From: Silene conica
Lineage: Eukaryota; Streptophyta; Magnoliopsida; Caryophyllales; Caryophyllaceae
Assembly (NCBI GenBank): GCA_029255685.2
Contig: CM055316.2
Span: 68,401,237-68,465,236, forward strand
Reading direction: 5' to 3'
DNA: 64,000 nucleotides
This document shows positions 46,013 to 56,615 of the stretch, in pieces (position 1 is the stretch's first letter; every line of letters starts with the position of its first letter). The position numbers were made by a program, and so were the translations under genes. Below the pieces are notes generated by a model that saw only the letters and a list, made by a program, of their open reading frames with translations, had not been told where the DNA came from and made no database searches.

Positions 46013-46200
46013 ACTTTGCGTTTCATTAATTCTTTTATACAAAATTTTAACCGTGTTGAAAACCGTATATACGGTTTCGTTTTTGCCCAACCCGGATACG
46101 GTACGGTTTTGTAAAAACCGTATCGTATATACGGATTTCCGTATCGTATATACGTATTATAAAACCGTATCGGAATTTTTTGATCACCCCTAATCATTGG
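46013..46200. mobile_element. Possible degenerate hAT-type MITE
   Basis: The stretch 46050-46170 is made of short ACCGTATATACGGT-like palindromes and ends TGATCACCCCTAAT, like the right end of some hAT MITEs (the reverse starts with TTAGGGGTGATCA). A matching left end and TSD are not seen, so it may be truncated by the LTR next to it. Confidence 0.35.
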
Positions 46201-46893
46201 TATGACATGTTTAGGTTCAGATTTTCCGAACCTGCGTGAACACCATTTTAACAAATCTTCAGAAGAAACCCAAAACAACATACTTTATTTTTTAGTTTTT
46301 ACATTAATAAGTAGGTGATATTTACTAACAACAAAAGCTTAAAATAGAAAGAAAATGAATTAAAGGGCAACTGTCCTTCAATTAAAGGGCGAGTATTGAC
46401 TACTGACTAGGGATGACGGTGGGTCAGATCCCGACCGAGATTCTTAGGGCTGATCGTAATAGGTTGGGTATGAGTGAATTTTTGAGAACCGCTCGGATAT
46501 GGGACTTATATAAAAACTTCGAGTTCTCAGCCGAGTCTTGGTGTTGAGATCCTAACCGACCCTTAGACCCTAGTAGGAAATTGATGAATGATAAGTTTGA
46601 GTACTTCTTGAATGATGTATAATTTAGAGACTAAATTGCTTAGTTAAAGAAAAAAACAGACCCAATCCAAATTCGGACCCTCTAGGCATGAGTCCATTAA
46701 TTTCGAAATGAATTCAAGGTATATGACTCAGGTCGGGTCTTGCTAAACCCTACCTACCTAGACAGTAGAGCCTATCCATTGCCAACCGTGTGAATCTGTG
46801 ATTACTGAGTAGTTTGTGCTGAGAATTAAAGGTCAGGAAAAATGGGGGGATGGATAAGGTGATAAGTGAAGTGTTTGAAGTGCAAAACCAAAA
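46201..46893 (+). promoter_or_regulatory. Upstream region of the PrfB3-like gene
   Basis: Intergenic sequence with a TATA-like CTTATATAAAAAC at 46506-46518, about 380 bp before the ATG. Whether it is the used promoter cannot be told. A weak MITE-like start (AGGGATGACGGTGGGTC at 46410) is also present. Confidence 0.3.
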
Positions 46894-49800
46894 ATGGCGG
46901 CAGAGTGTAGTCAACCTATGTCCATGAACATGAGCTCCAACTGTCAACTTCGTTTCAAAAACACGACCCGTACCCGTATCCTAACCCGTATGTATTCCTC
47001 AGTTAAAGCTTCTCAGTCCACCGATGACAAGGATAAATTCTTCAAACAACTCGGTTTGTTCCATTCAACCCCCTCTTCAATTACTAATCTATTATTTTAA
47101 CTTGAATTTATTTAGCTTCAATTGCTATTTTGGTCCACTTACTAAAATTTATCATTAGCTTACTAGCGCAGTTGCTATGTACTGTAGTTAACTATAAGTA
47201 ATCCCAGATACTCAATTTATACTGTTTTACGGCGTACAACAACCTGCCCCCAAGAGCAAAATCTTGGAGCATTCTTGGCCCGAGTTCATACCTAAATAGA
47301 CTTCGAGTCTGTCATCATCGGATGGCTTACCTAGTATACTGGTATACGTGATATACGTGGTTTGTAGGCTATCACATATATCCTCACATATAGCCGTGGG
47401 GTTTATCCAGTGCGCACTGAAGATAGCGGCTGTGTTTCCCTCGTCACCAAAAATAACCTGCCTCATTTGTTATACGCTTGATCTAGTGATGCCAATAGTA
47501 ACATGTTCTGTGATAAGACCATCTCAACCAAAAATGTAAGCCGGTGGCTCATGACTTGATGCCTAGTCAAGAGTTATACGAGTATATCCCAATAGACTAC
47601 TCCCTTCGTCCTGCTCATTTGTTAAGTTAGCATGTTACATTTTGTAGTGTCCTAGTCTATTTTTCGTATTTTTATTTTAAGAATGAACAATTTGATCATT
47701 CATCCAAATTTGGTCCACTTATCATTTAGTAATTGACCCTGATTTTTGTGCCAAACTAAAGGACAACAATTGAGGGGGTATATTGCAACATAAAACAGTC
47801 TTATATAACATTTCTTCTAGTGATGCAAATGGTAATATGTGTGCAAGACCATCACTACCGAAGCTTAACTCGATGGTCGATGCCCAATTAGTGGTTAAGC
47901 GGATTATATCCTAATATGTTGTAACTTATTATGTTAAAGTCTAAGAACCATTGATTAGGCCCATCACCTTACAATTTTGGTTAAGATAGTTAATATGGTA
48001 TCAAAGCTCGATGACCCTGACTTCAATCCACTCTGCTTTTCAAGCGTAAAGGGCATGCATTCTATTGAGGGGGCGGGTTAAGGTATGGTATAAGAATCAT
48101 TGATTGGGCATTTGAGCCTCAACCATCATTTAAGGTTTTGGTTGAGATTCTCTTCTAGCAACTTACAACGGTGTTGTAGAAGACTAACTGAGATTGAATT
48201 GCTTCTTTTCTTATTTCTGTCAGGTCTTCAGTTCTGCAGTTTATAGTTCATGAGTGTATTATGTTAAGTGTCTCCGTCTTAGATGTTTTTTTATAACTGG
48301 AACTGGCTAACGTTGTGACAAGGGATGAACTGGGTATTATACATTTTGTCGCTGCTTTTTGTAGTTGTTTGAAATCGACTTCCTTGGGGCTTATTGAAGA
48401 GGCGCAAAATCTAGTACAATGAGAGGACGGAATTTGTAATCAGAGGGAGTTAAGTGTAAAGGTCTCAATGAAATAGAGCCTCTATGTTAAGTATGCACTT
48501 GTGTAAACCTCGAGGTTGGACCTGAGCAATGGTAGGTGAACCAAGCACTCGATGTCAGCAACCCTTTGCGGTAGGCTTTGATTAAGGATTTCTCTCACTA
48601 GGGCTGTACCTGAGAGACAGCAACCCAATTAGTCACCTATTCCACGTTTTGACCAAGGTTGAACTTGCGAGGTCGAGTAATTATTTAATTTATTTTGTGT
48701 TTTAACCACTTAGCCAATCTATTGGAGCAACTTGTTCTTAAGTTTAAACCAAGGTGTCACAGTGTGTGAACCTGTGAAATGTCAAAGAGCCGTTTCAGCT
48801 CTAAGAGTTTACTTGGGCAAAGGGGGATTGGATGTGCACAGCCTTACCCTTGTGATAGCAACACAAAGAGGTTGTTTACGAACAGTGCTTACACATTTTT
48901 CCTTGTTGATTTGGTTCTTTGAACTATTATATTAGTTATGCAAATATGTTGCCGTTATGGTGGGTTTTTCTACATTATATAAAGGTAGCTATGTTTCATC
49001 TAGGAATGTTTTCTCTGAGGAAGAAGATTGAAGATATTGTTCTACGTGCTGAGATGTTGGGACCACCAGCGTTACAGCTTGAAGAAGACAAGCGAATTAG
49101 GAGAGAAGAAAAGATCCGTGAATACAACCTCTGGGATGATCCTGTGAAATCTGATGAAATGCTTGGTGAATTTGCAAAAACTGCCAAAGTTGTTGATGCT
49201 CTTAAAGATCTTAGATATAAGGTGATACTCAGCTTGCTCTTTCGTATATGCTCGTAACAAGCTACATAGTACTTCTTTCTAATTGATATGCATTTTTCTA
49301 TCAAATATCCTTTTCGCAGTATATGGGGTTTGTGACTAATTTTTTCATAAGCTAGCTACTATACTCAGATTGAAGAAGCAAAGCTGATAAAAGAGCTGGC
49401 AGAATCAGATGCCGTAAACTATAGACTCTTTAAGCAAGCATATATGGCATCTGTTGATGCAAGCAATTTCCTGGATTCATATCAGATGTCCAAGCTGTTT
49501 AGAGGGTCCTATGACATGCATGGTGCATCAGTTGTTATCAAAGCTGGGGATAGAGGCATATATTCTGAGGTAAATCCTTTCTACTACTACGCGTTACCTA
49601 ATCTTCCTTCTAATTTGTGATATCTGATGGATGCACGAGCATATTTGGGTGCTCATTGAAAGAATTACTGCAATAGATTTAGTATTGTTATCTCCTTTTA
49701 TGGCTTATTAGTCTTCTTACAAGATTCCAAATGCAGATATGGGCAGAAAAACTTCTAAATATGTACATTAAATGGGCTGAAAAGAAGGGACATAAAGGGA

Positions 49801-50934
49801 GAGTTGTCGATAAGTATTCTTCTAGAGGTGGAGGCATCAAGTCTGCTACTGTCGAATTTGAGTTCGAGTTTGCTTATGGTTATCTGATGGGAGAAAGAGG
49901 GGTGCATCGCATGATGGGTTCCATTAATGGATCTACTCCCCAAGAGGTACTTGTGTTCATTATCCTGTTCATTCGATAGAAGTATTGTACAATGGTTTTT
50001 AACATGTCATGATGGAAGTATCTTACAATCTTCACTGTCAGCTTGTATTTATAGTAAGGAACCTTTTTGTATTGCTCTAAATTGAACTTATTATCAAAAT
50101 GGTTTGAGTTAAAAGTATTTGTACAAATGGGCTGACTAGGGTTGAGTTTGTTTTTAAGGTTTGGGAAAGTAAACGTCGAAAACATACATCAGATTCAAAA
50201 ATTTATATTATTTCTGTCTTGAATCTAACTGTAGCTTAATCTTTATCTGCAGGCTAGCTTAGCAGCTGTAGATGTTACTCCTCTATTTCTTGATACAGTT
50301 TCCAACTTAACCCTAGATGATAAAGATCTTATTGTTTCTTATACACCGTCAATCACAACCGACAAACAGCCAGTTGCATCTCTTGTTCACATTCAGCATG
50401 TTCCTACTGGCATAAATCTGGAATCCTCAGGTCAGTGATAAATTTAAGTCAAATCTATAGTTCATAATGTGAAGCCTTGGAGAGTCTGTAGTTGGGATAA
50501 AAGTGAAGTGAGGCAAGGAGTGTAGGACTAATATGTTTAGACTGATTGATCAAGTTAGAGACCAAGTGCCAAATGTTTTATCGTAAAACTCAATGGCGTC
50601 TAAGCTGGAATAGGTAGTCTAAAGAAAGATGTTTAATATTACAGGCGAGAGAAACAGATTTACGAACAAAGCCAAGGCACTTAATCGGCTGAAGGCAAAG
50701 CTTCTTGTGATAATGTCGGAACAAGGGGTATGTGACGTGGGCAGCATCGAGAGGGATGCAATTGCTGACATATGGAAGCTCGATACTCGGATGTACATGT
50801 TGCAGCCATACAAGGTTGTTGAAGATTTGAAAACTGGAGTTCAAGTACCTCATATAAACTCTGTATTGGATGGAAATATTGACCAACTTATTGGTGCCCA
50901 TATCAATCTAAGACATGCTGCTCACAGAGTCTAG
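46894..50934 (+). CDS. PrfB3: PrfB3-like chloroplast release-factor-derived protein, six exons
   Basis: Exons are 46894-47053, 49004-49221, 49369-49569, 49737-49946, 50253-50430 and 50645-50934, all with GT-AG borders and matching phases, giving 418 residues. The Ser/Thr/Arg-rich N-terminus fits a plastid transit peptide. Domain-1-like RKKIEDIVLRAEML and LWDDP, FEFEFAYGYLMGERGVHR, and ERNRFTNKAKALNRLKAKL place it in the RF2 family. The SPF stop-codon-reading motif is absent after GERGVHR, and the catalytic GGQ is missing where YTPSITTDKQ stands. Arabidopsis PrfB3 shows the same losses and instead stabilises petB mRNA 3' ends in chloroplasts; that role is inferred here. Intron 1 is long (1.95 kb) and contains a MITE. 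Confidence 0.88.
47600..47778. mobile_element. Stowaway-like MITE in intron 1
   Basis: It starts CTCCCTTCGTCC after TA and ends TGAGGGGG before TA (47598-47599 and 47779-47780). About 180 bp, AT-rich. Other parts of the intron hold two loose copies of a TCTAGTGATGC-AATAGTAA-type sequence (47488 and 47817) and nothing else I recognise. Confidence 0.65.
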
Positions 50935-51699
50935 AGCTGGACGCTGGTGTTAGACAAATAGTCATGTTAGTGGGTGCAAGTGTTGCAATTTTTGTACAAT
51001 GCGTTTCGCCTTTTTGTATGAGACGGTTCCATGGTAACTCGTTAGTATTTGATCTCTTATTTTTATTAGCGTAGCTTAGGGCATGGCTAAGGTAGATGGA
51101 TGATGGATTGTTGTCCTTCCTAATAGAGCTAATAGAAATAAATATAAAAGTTGGGCATCAACTATTACATTAAAATTTTTGTTGAGATAGTTTATTTATT
51201 ATTGTATCAGAGCCATTGAATCTCACCCAATTTCTAAAGTTGAATATTAAGCAACAGGTATGTGGCAACCTGTAGTTGCATTCACACTTCAACTCCAATG
51301 GACATTCGTGTGATGGTTAAGCCTTAACTATTATATTTACTAGTTTTTATGCCCGTGCGTTACATGGATATTAAAATAAGTTGTAATTATGGTGTATGTA
51401 CTACTTATTTAGTTGTAAAATACTAATAGTGCATTTTATATTTAATATATTATTCTTTTAAATTTCAATCAGTTACTAACTTAACATCATGACTATATCG
51501 AGAAGAAGTAAAAAAATGTCTTATTTAGATGACAAATAAGGTATGAGAGAAATGGTGAAGAAGTAAAAAAAATTTCTTATTTAGTTGACAAATAAGGTAT
51601 GAGAGGAATGGTGAAGGGATGAAGGGGTTCCAAACATTACATCAAAAACGATATAATGGAATTTTCATCATGAAAAAAAACTCAATTAAGTAAATGATA
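50935..51699 (+). other. 3' flank of the PrfB3-like gene
   Basis: This should hold the 3' UTR. ACTAGTTTTTATGCCCGTGCG at 51339-51359 resembles the 5' end of common plant Helitrons, but no 3' end is identified. Two 55-bp copies of an AGAAGTAAAAAAA-x-CTTATTTAG unit lie at 51504-51613. Confidence 0.45.
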
Positions 51700-51895
51700 C
51701 TCCCTCCTATTCAGCTTATTATTCCCCTTTCTTTTTATCCAAAAATTAAGAAAATGAATTTGGATCACACAAATCAACCTACCCCACATGAAATTGAATT
51801 TGGGCCACAAAAAACTTACCAAATAAGGAAAAAGGGAAGAAAACGTGATTATCACGAATAAGGAAAAAAGGAAGATTAAGCTGAATAGGAGGGAG
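51700..51895. mobile_element. Stowaway MITE with perfect 19-bp inverted repeats
   Basis: CTCCCTCCTATTCAGCTTA at the left has its exact reverse complement at the right, flanked by TA on both sides. Length 196 bp, no coding. Confidence 0.92.
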
Positions 51896-52036
51896 TATAA
51901 TATTGACCAGTTAGTCTTGCTTGTGACGGATACCCTCCGTCTACAATGAGAATTTGTGAATATTGACATGACATATACTCCATTCATTCTTATCCAATGT
52001 TCCAACATTCCAACATTCCAACATTTCATTTTTGTA

Positions 52037-52222
52037 CTCCCTCCATCTCGGTCAATAATTATCTATTTATATTTTGGGTGTATCATTGGATTGTTATATT
52101 TTGTGGATCACATTTAATTGCATGTGGGGTCATGTGATGTATGTGGTCCAAATTCATTCATACTTTTTTTCTTAATTTTTATGCCAAAAGCAATAGATAA
52201 TAATTGATCGAAACGGAGGGAA
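52037..52222. mobile_element. Stowaway-like MITE
   Basis: CTCCCTCCATCTCGGTCAAT at the left and ATTGATCGAAACGGAGGGAA at the right, flanked by TA. The inverted repeats are imperfect. Confidence 0.8.
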
Positions 52223-53399
52223 TACAATTTAGTCAAATGTTTTCTTTTCATACTCGGTAAAACAATTGACATAATAAATACTTTTGTCTATTTGTTGTAT
52301 TTACAATGATATTATTGCAACTAAAACTTTACATTACGACATCTTTTTATATATCCTAAATATTTCAAGAATACCACCATAGAAAACACTATAAAATCAT
52401 TTTCACATAACAAATTTGAGTTTATACACATGATAATGTTTTTAGCCTATATTTATATTATTTGTCGGTTATTATTTTCATATAATACATTTATTCAAAT
52501 AAAATTTATCTTTTTACTTCTCCAATCAATATCTCATGTTACACACCTTTTTCCCATATCCAACATTTTCCACCCGACTTATTAACCAAACTCATAAGAA
52601 TCAACTTAACCATATCCATAAACAATTCAGCCTCATATATGAATATATTTTTCTAATCTTCTAAATCACACTCGTAAACGTCAAAGAGTAATCCTAGTCG
52701 CCGAGTACCCTTCTGACACACTTAATCAACTTAACCATCAAAATCAATTGTAAGATGTATCCCTAGAAATCTCAACCTACTGACATTTACTTGTACTACT
52801 CAAATCACACTCTTCAATGTTGGAGAAAAATCATACCCCTCAAAACACTTACTTGCTCTTTCAAAACCTATCTACCCCACCCCTCAAAAAATAGACACGT
52901 CTAGTGTAAAATCAAATCTCACCCTATAACAATCAAAATTGAGTATACATACATATTATTGCAGAGATTTTTTAACCTCATTTCACATATATACATCTGT
53001 TATTTTCACAAAATAGATCTTTAAAATAAAATTCATTTACCTAGTTTCTCAGTTGTTCTACCCATTGCCTGAGTACACACGTATCATATTTCTACATCAT
53101 TTAGGTATTCGCCGTACCCTTCTCACCTAACTACCCAACATGACTAACGAAATCAACCGTATTTCTAAACAACCCTAACTTATAAACATTTTCTTGTACA
53201 ATTCAAATCACACTCTTAAACGTCGGAGAGTAACCATATCCTCAAGATACCTACCTCCTCCCTCAAGACCTATCTACCCTATTCCTAAAAAATCGACACA
53301 TTTAATGTAAAATCAACCTCTACCCTATAAGACAACGTCACACTGTAAAAAAAAAAATAAGTTGAAAATATGGAAGAAAAACAAAAAAATAAGTTACTA

Positions 53400-53955
53400 C
53401 TCCCTTCTATTCAACATAACCTTCCCTATTTGGGGAATGCACGGAGAATAAGGAGGGATTATTATATTGAAAAGTCTTGGTGTGGGGTTGGTTAATTGGA
53501 GAGAGGGTAGGTATTGTGGTTTAATTGTTGTGAGTAAGGTGATTAAAATAAGTACTCCCTCCATTCTTTTTATATCACTCCATTTCTTTATACACGTTTG
53601 CCGATGCTCATTTTGTTTTGATTATATCTTTAGCTGCATACTACTAAAAATTATAAAAGTTTGATATTCTTAATCCTCTTATCAAGACAATCCAAAAAAG
53701 ATCTCACATGAATATATTTCCGTGAACGGATTGAGAGAAAACTGACGTTGAATACTCGATTGTAAATAGTGTCCAAAAGGTAAATGAGGTGATATAAAAA
53801 AAATGGAGGGAGTATAAAGTATGAGTATGGTGGGGTATTGTGGTGGGGTGAGGTGATTAAAATATGTATAAAAACTTTACTAAATAAGGAAATAAGGAAG
53901 GTATTGTGAATAGACTAAAAAGGAAATAAGGAAGGTTATGTTGAATAGGAGGGAG
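53400..53955. mobile_element. Stowaway-like MITE, outer, carrying a second MITE
   Basis: Left end CTCCCTTCTATTCAACATAA and right end TTATGTTGAATAGGAGGGAG with TA duplicates. The inverted repeat extends to about 26 bp. It is enlarged to 556 bp by the inner element at 53555-53812. ATAAGGAGGG at 53450 and internal GTGGGG/GGTGATTAAAAT repeats on both sides of the inner element suggest one split copy. Confidence 0.85.
53555..53812. mobile_element. Stowaway-like MITE nested inside another
   Basis: Left end CTCCCTCCATTCTTTTTATA and right end ATATAAAAAAAATGGAGGGAG-type inverse, flanked by TA (53553-53554 and 53813-53814). 258 bp, no coding. Confidence 0.88.
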
Positions 53956-54392
53956 TATAATAAATTATCATCTAATACTAATTAAAAAATAAATTTGATC
54001 TTTTTACGACTTACTCTATTCGTTTCGGAAACACCTTTTATTTGTCATTACTTTGTTGTTTATGAATATCTTCTAATACCCACTTACATTTCATCTCATC
54101 AACACAATTATTACACTTAACTCACCTACATCATTGTGTTCTTTAACTAACCAACACGATCATCAGAATTATTAATTGTATCCTGAACAACCCCAACCTA
54201 TTTGCTTGTACTACTCAAATCACAAAGTAGCCTTTATCTTGACATTTTCTTTACAAGTATAACACACAACACCATAATACGCAACACACCATGCATAATT
54301 ATAAGGACACCTTTTCTCACATGTCAACAACCACTAAATTCAGTATTCAAGCATACACTTAACATACCACACCCAGTCACATGACTCACAAT

Positions 54393-54849
54393 TAGGCTGT
54401 GCACCGGTCCAAAACCGGACCGGACCGGACCGGAACCGGAATTGGCAAAAATGGTGGATCGGGACCGGACCGTAATATAAAATTTTGGACCGGAACCGGA
54501 CCGGTAAAATTCCGGTCCAAGACCGGACCGGAATTTAAATAATGTAGACCGACAAATTATTAATTGGTAAAATTATGGACCGAAATTTGAATATTATGGA
54601 CCGGTTGGACCGGTTTGGACCGATTAGACCGATTTGGACCGGATTTTAATATATTTTCGAGGAATAAAATTTAAAACCCGGTCCAAACCGGTCCAAACCG
54701 GTCCCGGACCGGAACCGGACCGGAACCGGAATCTTAAAAAATGGTGGACCGGTGACCGGACCGGATTTTTTAATTCCGGTTCCGGTCCGGTAGATTCCGG
54801 TCCGGTCCGGTCCATTTTTCCGGTCCGGACCGGATTTTGCACACCCCTA
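54393..54849. mobile_element. hAT-type MITE built of GGTCCGGACC-like repeats
   Basis: The ends are TAGGCTGTGCA and, reversed, TAGGGGTGTGCA. A perfect 8-bp TSD CTCACAAT lies at 54385-54392 and 54850-54857, the hAT hallmark. The interior is almost entirely ACCGGACCGGAA/TTCCGGTCCGG words. Both long ORFs across it are by-products of that repeat. It has no transposase. Confidence 0.95.
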
Positions 54850-54899
54850 CTCACAATCACACATTCAACACACACACAACAAAATACAACGTTTTCTCC

Positions 54900-56615
54900 C
54901 TAATTGTTCCTCTCACGCGGTGTTTTGCTTAAGTATGTTAGGGCCGTAATTTTGAAATGAGGGCGTCTTCTCATCCAAAACCAAACCAAGGGCTCCTAAT
55001 TAACACACATACACGAAGTTCATTTTGTTTAGACTCACTACGTTCATTAGGTTCATTGGTTTAGGTTCCAAAATCGTCGCTCTGATACCACTTACAGCAC
55101 CCCCGATTTCAAGGAGCCTTAACTAGACCTTCCTTAGCCATAAGAGATGCCACCTTCTCGGTTTTCCGATGAAAGTAACTATCAAATAAACTATTACAGA
55201 ACAATTATCAAGTTATTACAATTACTAAGTAACTATTACTATTATAAAACTACAACACAAGAGTGAGACCTCGACAACAACATACGGGGACAACTATAAC
55301 ACTTGCTCCTCTATCGTCTCGACCCATCCCACGACAACACAAACAAGCAAGCAACCAACACCAACACCTGAAACTATCTTACTGTTCACCATTTATTATA
55401 AATCAATGGATCACCACAGGTACAGATAGCGGAGATCAAACACAAAATAACACCAAGTCAGTACAAGTACAATAATGTAATCATGTAAAATACGATGCAA
55501 GACAAAGACTGTTATTATATAGATCATGCCAAGGTCCTGAGCAATACGTCACAAGAATCAAATAACAACCTGCATTACCGTCACACAACCACACCAACAC
55601 AACCATATCATCCCAACACACAATTCCCCCACCTGCTCGCGACAAGGGGTACCAAGATCCTTAATGTGCACATCCCCTCCGTGGCGGGTCCCTCGAAGGG
55701 CGATCGAGGATTGAGAGCTATTTCCCACAATGGTCTCAAACATTAATTCCACATCTCAATACTGATCACTCTATCACCATCATCTCGTCGTCACCAATAT
55801 CGACACTATCACACAGAGAAACATACAGTAATACAACACATTATATATACATGGTACAAATACAAACCAAATACTTGACTGAGTAGGATAACCTACTTGA
55901 CGCATGCATCCAAGAATCTCCTCAAACATCTCTAAGACAACATCGTTGGTCTCTTATAACAGATTCTACCCATTACTATTACGAGAGATGACTGTAAGGT
56001 CAGATTCACGGAAGAAGGTAACTTACCAGAACGTTATAGGGTGGGTGGCGCTAATTCTCGGATCCGACCGCTCCGTATATGTCGATCAACTAGCCTCTAT
56101 GGTGATTAGGGGTGAGAGGGAAAAGAAGGGAATGGTTTGTTTTAGGGTTGTGAAAGCTGACTAAACAAATATTAAGAAAACAAGTTCTTATTAAATCCCG
56201 ACGAGTGGAACGACTGCACTCGGTCGAGCACCGAGCTTACTCGGTCGAGTTGGACTGACTCGACCGAGTTATCACCGTTCGGCCGAGTACGCATTAATAG
56301 GTCGAGTTTCCTCTTTAGGGAAAAGCCAACTCACTTTCTCTCCTCTTACCCGGTCTTTAGCTAGGCGGTCTACGCTCTAAGGTATGAAAATAGGTCTTTA
56401 AACCCAGGTGTTACACCCTCCCTGGTGGAGGGAGGCATGTCGGGCTAGCACAAGCCAACCTTAAACTAGTTTGTGGCTGATCGGGACATATCATACCACT
56501 TTGTTTTCTCTTTTCGACGGACCAAGTTGGTTGGACTATGCAAATTGGGCCTGAACTGGTGCACAGATGTGGAATCAGAATATGCGTGATGTTATTTGAA
56601 AGCCGACTCATATAC
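54900..56615 (-). mobile_element. Chromovirus LTR fragment with primer site on one side and purine tract on the other
   Basis: On the minus strand an LTR-like unit (55094-56415) runs from TGTAACACCTGGG to a degenerate GTGCTGT end. TGGTATCAGAGCG (initiator tRNA-Met site, 55078-55090) follows, then a piece of leader like the one at 24057 (CCTAAACCAA, AATGAACGTAG). On the other side, 56416-56615 ends in CCACCAGGGAGGG, like a polypurine tract. The unit contains a CTCGGTCGAG-type motif array at 56218-56306. No coding region remains. Confidence 0.6.
56218..56306. repeat. CTCGGTCGAG motif array, 19-21 bp steps
   Basis: ACTCGGTCGAG and variants start at 56218, 56239, 56258, 56277 and 56296. The first step is 21 bp and the rest are 19 bp. 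Each copy is a near palindrome sharing the core CGGTCGA with the Athila motif. Confidence 0.8.

Larger units (their letters stand above)
52400..54240. repeat. Degenerate tandem repeat, unit about 400-455 bp
   Basis: An anchor TTGTACTACTCAAATCACA recurs near 52791, 53193 and 54206. It is preceded by similar AAATAAAATTTAT-type stretches; the first two anchors are followed by a CCTATCTACCC-type stretch. Removing the 53400-53955 MITE makes the last spacing about 455 bp. Copies are strongly diverged. No ORF is seen. Confidence 0.55.

Noticed and set aside
51339..51359. Helitron insertion
   Set aside because: The 5'-end-like word is suggestive, but no hairpin plus CTRR 3' end was found, so only mentioned in the flank entry.
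54624..54903. ORFs with GPGPEPDRN and PVRSPVH repeats on both strands
   Set aside because: By-products of the GGTCCGGACC array in the hAT MITE.
55263..56164. Small ORFs between the hAT MITE and the chromovirus
   Set aside because: All lie inside the LTR-like fragment and have no recognisable protein features.
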